Origin: Candidatus Altarchaeales archaeon A3
GTDB taxonomy: Archaea > Altiarchaeota > Altiarchaeia > Altiarchaeales > Altiarchaeaceae
NCBI GenBank assembly: GCA_002083985.1
Contig: MTER01000104.1
Span: forward strand, 1 to 9,986
Reading direction: 5' to 3'
DNA: 9,986 nt
Part shown: in pieces, positions 1 through 5,964 of the stretch
Position numbering within the stretch: position 1 is the stretch's first letter
Layout: each line of letters opens with the position of its first letter
Program-made: the position numbers and the translations under genes
The notes under the pieces: model-generated
What the model was told of the DNA's origin: nothing
The model's input: the letters and a program-made list of their open reading frames with translations, nothing else
Databases searched by the model: none

Positions 1-44
1 TTTTCTGAAAATTTATAGGTAAAATTTTAAAAAGCAACAATTCC

Positions 45-115
45 AGGACTTACGCAAAAGCAATACAAATTTTTGGTTTTTAAGTTTTTTTTATAATGTG
101 AACTGCGTAAGTCCT
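45..115. repeat. 71-bp MITE-like palindromic element, copy A
   Basis: The element starts AGGACTTACGCA and ends TGCGTAAGTCCT, so its ends are perfect 12-bp inverted repeats around an AT-rich core. A second copy of exactly 71 bp lies at 5858-5928 in the same orientation, with similar ends and core. The size, the terminal inverted repeats and the lack of coding capacity fit a small non-autonomous transposable element. I see no convincing target-site duplication. Positions 1-44, to its left, show nothing recognisable. Confidence 0.7.
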
Positions 116-130
116 AAATTCTAATATACT

Positions 131-143
131 TGTTACAAATTAA
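131..143 (+). repeat. terminal inverted repeat-like sequence beside the transposase remnant
   Basis: TGTTACAAATTAA differs by one base from TGTTGCAAATTAA, which forms both ends of the 363-bp element at 8372-8734. Here it lies at the outer end of the transposase remnant and points inward, as an IS end should. The resemblance continues a few bases inward (AAGAACTT here, AAGGATTATAACTT there). Confidence 0.45.
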
Positions 144-304
144 GAACTTGCTCAATATAGGGTGGTATTTTCCGACGCTTTTTTGACAATAATATCTGCT
201 AATCTTGTCATTTTACGTTCTTCCGAAAATATGTCCTTCAGATAATTAAGGAAATTAATATTATGTTTTCTACAAGTATCCATCATCATCATAATATTTG
301 GTGC
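133..304 (-). pseudogene. C-terminal remnant of an IS66-like transposase
   Basis: Read on the minus strand, an open stretch from 304 to a TGA at 152-154 contains NIMMMMDTCRKHNINFLNYL followed by KDIF. This resembles the C-terminal end of IS66-family transposases (…IM…TC+…N…YL+D…). A shift into the next frame near 175-180 continues as KKRRKIPPYIEQVLNL and stops at 133-135, inside a terminal-repeat-like sequence at 131-143. There is no upstream catalytic part: the frame closes at 305-307, where the 121-bp repeat begins. I infer a decayed insertion sequence truncated at or near that junction. Assignment to IS66 rests on pattern recall and could be wrong; that it is a gene remnant rather than a functional small protein is more secure. 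Confidence 0.4.
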
Positions 305-420
305 TCATCCCTTTTTGGGTCAATTATTTTGTAGGAGGTATTTTAAAAATCTCACCTCACTTCGTTCGGAGATTTAAAAATTTCTGAAATTTTTAAATCA
401 CCTCGCTAATGCTTGGAGAT
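300..420 (+). repeat. 121-bp hairpin repeat, left copy (inverted partner at 5651-5772)
   Basis: The reverse complement of 5651-5772 aligns along the full length of this stretch, and the 80-base core is nearly identical. The core holds a 29-bp palindrome at 371-399 (14-bp arms GATTTAAAAATTTC around a single T) flanked by the spacers ctcacttcgttcggag and cctcgctaatgcttgg. A further hairpin follows at 419-444 (ATTTTCAAATC, loop TTCT, then its complement). There is no coding capacity. This is probably one member of a genome-wide hairpin repeat family. Confidence 0.8.
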
Positions 421-444
421 TTTCAAATCTTCTGATTTGAAAAT

Positions 445-793
445 GCTTAAAAGAAATCTTAACATTGAATATTATATGACTATCTGCTAATTAAAAAAAT
501 AATTACTTCCACTCTATCGGAACACAATAAATAGTCATATTTAATTCTGTCAATTGCCGATAGTCATGTATTATAAATTTAATTTCAAAAATTATATTCA
601 TAAAAATATAGGTAAAAAAACAAAAATATAATTATCTAATTTTAGTAGGTCAGCACCAGAAAGACGCAATAAATGTACGAAAGAATAATCAAATAACATG
701 AAAAAACAAAACGGCTTCAAAATGACTGAACGCATACAAATCTCGTAGAAAATCTTATAAAGAAAAAGCGCACCATATTTTCATTCGGTTTAA
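445..793. other. AT-rich gene-free stretch with short inverted repeats
   Basis: No gene is supported here. ATATGACTAT at 474-483 has its exact complement ATAGTCATAT at 531-540, and nested within the same area CTATCGG at 514-520 pairs with CCGATAG at 557-563. The two potential pairings interlock rather than nest cleanly. I see no tRNA, no coding frame longer than a few dozen codons, and no clear promoter. It may hold decayed mobile DNA or a terminator zone downstream of the sua5 gene. Confidence 0.4.
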
Positions 794-1342
794 TTATTCC
801 CTTATTACTTTAAAATTTCTCAAATTAATAATTGTTGAAGGTACTTTATATTTACATTCCCCTGTTAAAACCAGATCAACCGCATTTTTTAGTCCTTCAT
901 CAATTTCTTCGAAATTTTTTGCAGACGGCTCGCTGCTTATATTTGCACTTGTTGTAATTATCGGATATTTTTCATTTAATGCCTTAACTCTTTCATCATT
1001 AATGATTCGTATTCCTACAACATCTTTATTAGCACTAATAATGTCAGAAATTTTGTCTGTTTTTGGAACAATAAAAGTATATGGCTTGTCCGAGTGCTGC
1101 TTTATAAATTTTTCCATCTCATCATCTAATTTAACAAATTCATTTGCAGCATTTAAATCGTGAATTGCTATAGAAAGTGGTTTTGCAAAGTCCCTTTTTT
1201 TTATTTCAAAGATTCGTTTTATGCTTTCGGGAAAATTTATCCTACATCCGATTCCATAAACAGTATCTGTCGGATAACAAATAACTTTTCCTTCATCCAG
1301 AAATTTTATTGCTAAATTTAAATCACCAGTTATTATTGTCAT
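794..1342 (-). CDS. L-threonylcarbamoyladenylate synthase, single-domain Sua5/YrdC type
   Basis: This cytosolic enzyme makes threonylcarbamoyl-AMP from threonine, bicarbonate and ATP, the first step of tRNA t6A37 modification; the KEOPS complex then transfers the group. At 182 residues it has only the YrdC domain and lacks the extra C-terminal Sua5 domain of the ~340-residue forms. Visible motifs are PTDTVYGIG (24-32), KKRDFAKPLS (48-57, the basic nucleotide-binding motif), TTSANISSEPSA (130-141) and PSTII (168-172). It starts with ATG 15 bp after the zinc-ribbon stop, so the two are probably co-transcribed. No Shine-Dalgarno sequence is visible. A YrdC-like domain also occurs inside HypF in this window, but this stand-alone protein has the canonical t6A enzyme layout. 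Nothing is missing or odd in it. Confidence 0.9.
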   Translation of the reverse strand: MTIITGDLNLAIKFLDEGKVICYPTDTVYGIGCRINFPESIKRIFEIKKRDFAKPLSIAIHDLNAANEFVKLDDEMEKFIKQHSDKPYTFIVPKTDKISDIISANKDVVGIRIINDERVKALNEKYPIITTSANISSEPSAKNFEEIDEGLKNAVDLVLTGECKYKVPSTIINLRNFKVIRE

Positions 1343-1357
1343 AGCTTATTAACTTAT

Positions 1358-1507
1358 TTAAGGCCATGCAAATCCACATTTCGGACAGGTATATTTTCTT
1401 CCCAATACTCTGCACGAATCACATCTGATAATTTTGTATTCTCCACACTTCAGGCATTTAAATTCAACATAGTCCTTTACATCCTTTCCACAGCTTACAC
1501 ACTTCAT
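1358..1507 (-). CDS. Small archaeal four-CxxC zinc-ribbon protein
   Basis: This 49-residue protein begins MKCVSCGKDV and ends CPKCGFAWP. It carries four CxxC knuckles (CVSC, CLKC, CDSC, CPKC), enough to bind two zinc ions. Spacing and length match the archaeal zinc-ribbon family exemplified by Haloferax HVO_2753, sometimes annotated as Zn-ribbon RNA-binding protein (DUF1610-like). Its role is not settled; nucleic-acid or ribosome association is a family-level suggestion only. In many archaea this gene sits next to elongation factor 1-beta, which is not seen here; instead it lies 53 bp after top6B and 15 bp before the sua5 gene. The ATG is preceded by TATTTAGA with no Shine-Dalgarno, so leaderless translation is likely. 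Being short, it is easily missed by gene callers. Confidence 0.85.
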   Translation of the reverse strand: MKCVSCGKDVKDYVEFKCLKCGEYKIIRCDSCRVLGRKYTCPKCGFAWP

Positions 1508-1537
1508 TCTAAATATAAAATTTAATAATATTTGCTT

Positions 1538-1552
1538 AATTTATAAAATTTA
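1538..1552 (-). promoter_or_regulatory. Candidate TATA box for the zinc-ribbon/sua5 pair
   Basis: Read on the minus strand, AAATTTTATAAATT lies about 35 nt upstream of the zinc-ribbon ATG at 1507. That spacing would place transcription start at or within a few bases of the ATG, fitting a leaderless transcript. The region is very AT-rich, so chance matches are easy. Confidence 0.3.
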
Positions 1553-1560
1553 ATATAAAA

Positions 1561-3285
1561 TTAAGAGTTGTCTGAATTATTATTTGAATTATTATCCGAA
1601 TTATTTGAATTATTATCCGAATTATTTGAATTATTATCCGAATTATTTAAATTTGTCGTATCCTGATTTTCTTCATCTTCTTTTTCCTCGTTTTTATATT
1701 TTGTTTCAATCACTTTATTAAATTTCGCAAAAATTTCAGTGTGGTCCTTTCCGGTTAATATACTTACTGCTTCGGAACATGGCATTGCATAGCCCTTTAA
1801 AATTTTTAGCCGTGTTTTTTCTGTTTCTGCATTTTTCTTTTTAGAAATATACTCTCCGATATCTCTTCCCAAATCCATCAGTCCGTATTTTGTCTCTTTA
1901 AAAATTTCCTCTTCAAAAGAAATGCTTTGCTTTCCTGCCGATGCATAAGGAATATATGTTGAAACAACATTTACAAAAATAGTTACAGGTGAATTATCAA
2001 AATCATTAATCCCGTATCTTTTCCAGTCAACATCATAAATACCTTTCGTTATTAAACATTCGCCGTTATCAAACAATAAAGGCACGGAATTTGCAAATCT
2101 CATAATTTCCGATTTTATTTTTCCGTCTGATGTTCTTCTCCCGGAACTCCCTCCGTAACAGATAGCACATTCAATCTGAAAAGCATATCCGCCGGAATGA
2201 ACAGATGGTTTTCTGGTTATAACAAATAAAATTTCCGGATTAACAATTGCTGTTAATGCCTTTTTAATATTTTCTTCTTCTATAGTTCGCAGACCTTCTG
2301 ATGACGGTGCCAAAAATTTAATGCTCTTAAATGCATTAATTATCTTTTCTGCATCCTGCCAGGTTATTTCATTTGACTTTTTATTTAAATCCGCATCAAC
2401 CAATGTGCGAAGTTCATTGATTTTATCCTGTGTAACCCTTGAAAGAGAGTGGATTAAAAAGGACGAGAGTGATATGTTTTCTCTTTTGGATAAACGAATG
2501 AGGTCATCTATATTTATTCCTCTCGGATGCGGCTTTATCTCCTTTGGTTTCTTTAAAATTTCTCCGCTTGTTTTTTCAAATATTGTTTTCTTGCCATCAG
2601 GATCAGTAAATGTAATTTTTGCATGAGGATTTGCAATAGCCGTTCTTCGCAGATATTCAAAAACACCGCTCTCGTTGTTGATATAAATTGCTTCTTTACA
2701 TTCGCCTTCAATAATTGTTCCTGTAGAATCTCCGAATAAATTTAAATTTTCACAGGTTTTTTCATCGGTTATTACTGGTTTGTTTCCTGTTATATCAATC
2801 ATTATTTTTGCTTCAATACATTCTGTTTTTGTCATGGAAATAACTTTAATTGGTTTTCCGGTGGTCATCTGGCAAAACATAGTAATACCTGATACGCCGA
2901 TACCCTGCTGCCCCCTCATCTGAATATTTCTGTGAAATTTTGTTCCCGCGAGCATTTTTCCAAAAACACCTCCTATATGTTCCTTTGGAATTCCATAAGC
3001 ATTATCTTTACAGAAAAATTTATAATGTTCGTTATCTATTTTCTCAACCCGGACTTCTATCTCAGGAAAAATTTCCGCTTCTTCGCAGGCATCAATTGCA
3101 TTTGTAACGAGTTCGTGAATGATTGTTGTTAAATTTCTTGCCTTTCCGCTGTAACCCAACTGAGTTCTGTTTTTTCTGAAAAACTCCGAGATTGAAATTT
3201 CTCTGAATTCCTTAAAAATTTCGTCTGCGGTTTTTTCTGTCCCTGTATTTTTTGTTTTTTCTTCTTTTTCTGTCTTTTTGAGCAT
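1561..3285 (-). CDS. top6B: DNA topoisomerase VI subunit B
   Basis: This is the ATPase subunit of the A2B2 type IIB topoisomerase, which passes one duplex through another to relax supercoils and decatenate DNA. The 574 residues show the GHKL ATPase fold first: HELVTNAIDACE (57-68, metal-binding Asn62), KDNAYGIP (93-100) and RGQQGIGVSG (124-133). A helix-two-turn-helix region follows (about 255-320), then the transducer domain with WKRYG (421-425) and the switch lysine in SAGKQSI (Lys452). From about 530 the protein ends in an acidic stretch and an Asn/Ser/Asp tail encoded by 21-bp tandem repeats. It starts with ATG 15 bp after the broken nuclease gene, with a weak AAAGGAT upstream. The A subunit gene, often adjacent in archaea, is not in this window. 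The catalytic motifs look intact. Confidence 0.95.
   Translation of the reverse strand: MLKKTEKEEKTKNTGTEKTADEIFKEFREISISEFFRKNRTQLGYSGKARNLTTIIHELVTNAIDACEEAEIFPEIEVRVEKIDNEHYKFFCKDNAYGIPKEHIGGVFGKMLAGTKFHRNIQMRGQQGIGVSGITMFCQMTTGKPIKVISMTKTECIEAKIMIDITGNKPVITDEKTCENLNLFGDSTGTIIEGECKEAIYINNESGVFEYLRRTAIANPHAKITFTDPDGKKTIFEKTSGEILKKPKEIKPHPRGINIDDLIRLSKRENISLSSFLIHSLSRVTQDKINELRTLVDADLNKKSNEITWQDAEKIINAFKSIKFLAPSSEGLRTIEEENIKKALTAIVNPEILFVITRKPSVHSGGYAFQIECAICYGGSSGRRTSDGKIKSEIMRFANSVPLLFDNGECLITKGIYDVDWKRYGINDFDNSPVTIFVNVVSTYIPYASAGKQSISFEEEIFKETKYGLMDLGRDIGEYISKKKNAETEKTRLKILKGYAMPCSEAVSILTGKDHTEIFAKFNKVIETKYKNEEKEDEENQDTTNLNNSDNNSNNSDNNSNNSDNNSNNNSDNS
1571..1650 (-). repeat. 21-bp tandem repeat encoding the Asn/Ser/Asp tail of Top6B
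   Basis: The plus-strand unit tccgaattatttgaatta plus tta recurs with a 21-bp period, with tccg at 1595, 1616 and 1637, and a diverged copy toward 1571. Each unit encodes the seven residues NNSDNNS. The period is a multiple of three, so copy-number change keeps the frame. The tail is probably disordered and length-variable between strains. Confidence 0.8.
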
Positions 3286-3300
3286 TTTTATCCTTTTACA

Positions 3301-4383
3301 TCATTTTTGGATTGATTTTAATTTGATCATTAAGTCCTTTTCCGAAGGTAATGTTAATTTATACTTTGAGGCAAAGACCTTGTTATTTAATCCGCCTAAA
3401 ACATATCTGGCAAAAATTTCATCTTTATCTGCACAAAGAATAAGTCCTATTGGCTCATTTTCATCATCCATCTTTTCATTTTCTTTAAAATAATTTATGT
3501 AGAAGTTCATCTGCCATACATCCGAGTGGTCAAGTTCGCCGTTTTTTAGGTCAATCAAAACAAAACATTTTAATGAGCGATTATAAAAAACCATGTCAAC
3601 ATAATAGTGCCGATTAGCGATTGTGATTCTTTTTTGGCGGGCAACAAAAGTAAATCCCTTACCAAGTTCTAATAAAAAATACTGAAGTTTATCAATGAGT
3701 GCCTGTTCAAGTTGGCTTTCAGCATAAGTTGTTTCTTCTTTAAAATTAAGAAATTCCATAACATAACTGTCTTTAATAGCATCTTCGGGTTTTTCTATGA
3801 TTTGCCCTTTCTTTGCCATTTGCATTACTGCCTTTGTATCTTTGCTTAAAGCCAGTCGTTCAAAAAGCATTGAATTTATCTGCCTTTTTAGTTCCCTGAT
3901 AGACCAGTTGTTTTGAATTGCCTCCTGTTCATAGAAAGAGCGGGCAAGTGGTTCTTCTACTTTTAATAATTCGCAATAATGAGACCATGATATCATTGGT
4001 TCAAATGTGGCAGAATGTGTCTGATGAATTATAGATTCCGCAGATACTCTTTGTGCTTTTTGAGATTTACGAGACACTGTCTCGTAAATTTGAAATTTAT
4101 CGGGATAGGTTAAATAAAATCTTCGCATCAGCTGCAAGTTATCTACTGAAAACCCTTTACTAAATTTAGCAGTCAGGTCAGCTGAAAGTTTTATAAGTAA
4201 TTCTTCACCATACTCTGCTCTTACCTTACCTTCCTGTTCAAACTCAACAATCTCTCTTCCGATTTCACAATATGCTAAAACCTGTGCCTTGTTTATTTCC
4301 CTAACTACTCTGCTTCTTGCTTAAATTTCCGCGATCCTGTTCATTAAACACCCATAATTTTTTGTAGTTATCTCTTTTTCCAT
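3301..4383 (-). pseudogene. YhcG/DUF1016-family PD-(D/E)XK nuclease gene interrupted by one in-frame stop
   Basis: From the ATG at 4383 one frame runs to the TGA at 3301 (360 sense positions) with a single TAA at 4321-4323 (codon 21). The sequence after it, including REINKAQVLAYCEIGREIVE, KVRAEYGEELLIKLS and KGFSVDNLQLMRRFYLTYP, is a well-conserved DUF1016 N-terminal domain. The C-terminal PD-(D/E)XK domain keeps YYVDMVF and VLIDLK (Asp263 and Asp278-x-Lys280 in full numbering) and the QMNFYINYF helix. No other disruption is seen, so the mutation looks recent or is a sequencing error. No ATG, GTG or TTG occurs between the stop and the end of the N-terminal domain; the first candidates are a TTG at about 4143 and the ATG at 4137, giving a 278-residue nuclease-only protein. 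Family members are linked to mobile elements, restriction loci and DNA repair; the exact role is unproven. Confidence 0.8.
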
Positions 4384-4405
4384 TATTAAAAAAACAATTG
4401 TAAAT

Positions 4406-4422
4406 GTAATTATTATAATTAC
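4406..4422. promoter_or_regulatory. Perfect 17-bp palindrome at the centre of a divergent promoter
   Basis: GTAATTATTATAATTAC has 8-bp arms around one central base. It sits in the 65-bp gap between the nuclease pseudogene (ATG 4383, minus strand) and DUF1464 (ATG 4449, plus strand). Its centre is about 31 bp from one start codon and 35 bp from the other, and it contains a TATA-like core on both strands. The geometry fits a shared bidirectional TATA box with two leaderless transcripts, or a repressor site overlapping them. Confidence 0.45.
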
Positions 4423-4448
4423 TATCAAAAATCAATATCCTTTAAAAA

Positions 4449-5567
4449 ATGCTCACTATAGGAATAGATGCGGGAACATCAAAATGGGCAATTTCCGTTC
4501 TTGAAGAATACAAAGAAAAAGGAAAAACAAAGACAAAATTTAAATTTGAAACAACAATTCCCACAAAAGAGGTTAAAAGCAATGTCAATGCACTCATAAA
4601 TTTAATTGAAAATTTTAATGCCGACTGCATAACCCTTCCATCTGGCTACGGATTACCTTTAAAACACATTTCAGAATTGAATGATGATGATTTATTTAAA
4701 ATTTCTTTTAAAAATAAAGACGAGAAGGAATCCATCGGAATCAGGAAATTTTTGAGCGAAGCAAAGAAAAGAAAATTTAACGGATACATTATTCCTTCCG
4801 TAAAGCATCTTCCGACTGTTGAAAATTTTAAAAAGGTTAATGTGGTTGATTTAGGAACTTCCGATAAATTATGTTCTGCGGTTTATGCATTGTCATTATC
4901 AAAAAATTTTAAGGCGGAAAAAATTATCCTTGCAGAAATCGGATATGGATTTAACGCTTTTCTAAAAATTTGCGACGGAAAAATTTGCGACGGCATCGGA
5001 GGAACAATCGCGTCATCAGGATTTTTAGCACATGGAAGGACTGACAGTGAAATAAACTGGAATGCTGATAAATTTTCAGGTGGGGTTTTAAGCATTTTAA
5101 AATCCAGGAGTATTTTAAAATCTCATAGCATTTCAAATTCGTTTGAAATACACGGACAAAGTGAGCGTAACAGCGAGGTGATGATAAAGCAAAAAGGCGC
5201 TACGGAAGAATTTTTTGAGAATTATAAAAATATTGAAAACGGAAACCTTGCCTACAACTATTTTATAGACGGGATAATTAAGGATATTTCTGCATTGTCT
5301 GATTCAAAAATTTCAAAAATTTATTTGTGCGGGAAAATTTCTGGATTTGTGGAAAGTGAAATTAAAGAGGGACTGGAAAGAAAATTCGAAAGAATATTTG
5401 TGACTAAAAACATTGAAAAAAATGTAAAAGGTACAAATTGGAGTTCTGCAAGCAGAGGAGGTGCAATTCTGGCAAACGGAATTAACAAGGGAAAATTTAA
5501 AAATTTAACTGACTGGATGGAAATTAAGGATGCGAAAGGGGATATTTTTGATTATGTTTTTGTGTAA
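4449..5567 (+). CDS. DUF1464 family protein (ASKHA-fold, predicted kinase of unknown substrate)
   Basis: The 372-residue protein opens with the phosphate-1-like motif GIDAGTSK (5-12) and has a second nucleotide-binding motif VVDLGTSDKLCSAVYAL (132-148) and EIGYGFNAFL (163-172), as in the acetate/sugar kinase-Hsp70-actin fold. DUF1464 (COG2441) proteins are mainly archaeal and are listed as predicted butyrate kinases; I know of no confirmed substrate. Residues about 213-247 (ILKSRSILKSHSISNSFEIH and on) look foreign: they are low-complexity, fall between FSGG and the conserved KGATEEFFENY segment, and their DNA matches the intergenic hairpin repeats. The gene stands alone on the plus strand, starting divergently from the nuclease pseudogene and ending convergently with hypF. 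There is no Shine-Dalgarno before the ATG. Confidence 0.85.
   Translation: MLTIGIDAGTSKWAISVLEEYKEKGKTKTKFKFETTIPTKEVKSNVNALINLIENFNADCITLPSGYGLPLKHISELNDDDLFKISFKNKDEKESIGIRKFLSEAKKRKFNGYIIPSVKHLPTVENFKKVNVVDLGTSDKLCSAVYALSLSKNFKAEKIILAEIGYGFNAFLKICDGKICDGIGGTIASSGFLAHGRTDSEINWNADKFSGGVLSILKSRSILKSHSISNSFEIHGQSERNSEVMIKQKGATEEFFENYKNIENGNLAYNYFIDGIIKDISALSDSKISKIYLCGKISGFVESEIKEGLERKFERIFVTKNIEKNVKGTNWSSASRGGAILANGINKGKFKNLTDWMEIKDAKGDIFDYVFV
5089..5190 (+). repeat. Hairpin-repeat fragment inserted in frame within DUF1464
   Basis: This stretch carries ATTTCAAA-TTCG-TTTGAAAT (5130-5149), a hairpin like those between genes. It also has cggacaaagtgag (5153-5165) and gagcgtaacagcgaggtgat (5163-5182), which closely match cgaacgaagtgag (5701-5713) and gagcatcagcgaggtgat (5655-5672) of the intergenic repeat. 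It encodes about 34 low-complexity residues without shifting the frame, in the manner of palindromic elements in Rickettsia genes. The boundaries are approximate. Confidence 0.6.
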
Positions 5568-5623
5568 GTGTCTCTCAATCTTTAAAAATCAATTTTGGAT
5601 ACTGACTCACTAAAATTGGAGTA

Positions 5624-5650
5624 ATTTTAAAATCCTAAAGATTTTAAAAT
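5624..5650. repeat. AT-rich hairpin downstream of DUF1464
   Basis: ATTTTAAAATC (5624-5634), a 5-base loop CTAAA, then GATTTTAAAAT (5640-5650) form an 11-bp stem. It lies 57 bp after the DUF1464 stop and abuts the 121-bp repeat. It could help end transcription between the converging genes, but archaeal termination depends mainly on T-runs, so the repeat-family explanation is preferred. Confidence 0.6.
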
Positions 5651-5772
5651 ATCCGAGCATCAGCGAGGTGATTTAAAAATTTCAGAAATTTTTAAATCTC
5701 CGAACGAAGTGAGGTGAGATTTTTAAAATATCCTCCATAAATTAATTAACCCAATTTAAAGGGATGATCACC
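5651..5772 (-). repeat. 121-bp hairpin repeat, right copy (inverted partner of 300-420)
   Basis: It is the reverse complement of the left copy with few differences in the core and an insertion of a base or two. The 29-bp palindrome falls at 5670-5698 and the spacer cgaacgaagtgaggtgag at 5701-5718. The outer part shows gggatgatcacc against ggtgctcatccc in the left copy. With the 71-bp element at 5858-5928 it fills most of the 397-bp gap between DUF1464 and hypF, which holds no gene. Confidence 0.8.
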
Positions 5773-5857
5773 AGAAAGTGCCTTAAAAAATTTTGTGAAT
5801 TTGTCAATCATATTTGTTTGATTATGTCAAGTTAAAAATTAATATATAAATTTAATT

Positions 5858-5928
5858 ATGACTTACGCAAAACAGATACTAATTCTTATCTTTTTAAGTC
5901 CTTTTACAAAGTGAATTGTATAAGTCCT
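5858..5928. repeat. 71-bp MITE-like palindromic element, copy B
   Basis: It begins ATGACTTACGCAAAA and ends TGTATAAGTCCT, has the same 71-bp length and orientation as 45-115, and shares core pieces (CTTACGCAAAA, CTTTTTAAGT, GTGAA). Its terminal repeats are less perfect than in copy A, suggesting greater age. It ends 36 bp beyond the hypF stop codon. Confidence 0.7.
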
Positions 5929-5964
5929 CTTAATAATGAAATGGTTGATTTTTTCCCGTTGGAT

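Noticed and set aside
640..790. A decayed coding frame on the plus strand (MYERIIK, HEKTKRLQND, THTNLVENL separated by stops)
   Set aside because: Three stops within about 40 codons and no recognisable family; the resemblance to a transposase is too weak to call.
4321..4323. Recoding of the in-frame stop in the nuclease gene (pyrrolysine or selenocysteine)
   Set aside because: The codon is TAA; pyrrolysine uses TAG and selenocysteine TGA, and other genes in the window use TAA as a normal stop.
5775..5857. A hairpin AATCA/TGATT as a transcription terminator for the converging genes
   Set aside because: The stem is only about 5 bp, and in this AT-rich context such pairings are expected by chance; no strong T-run follows.
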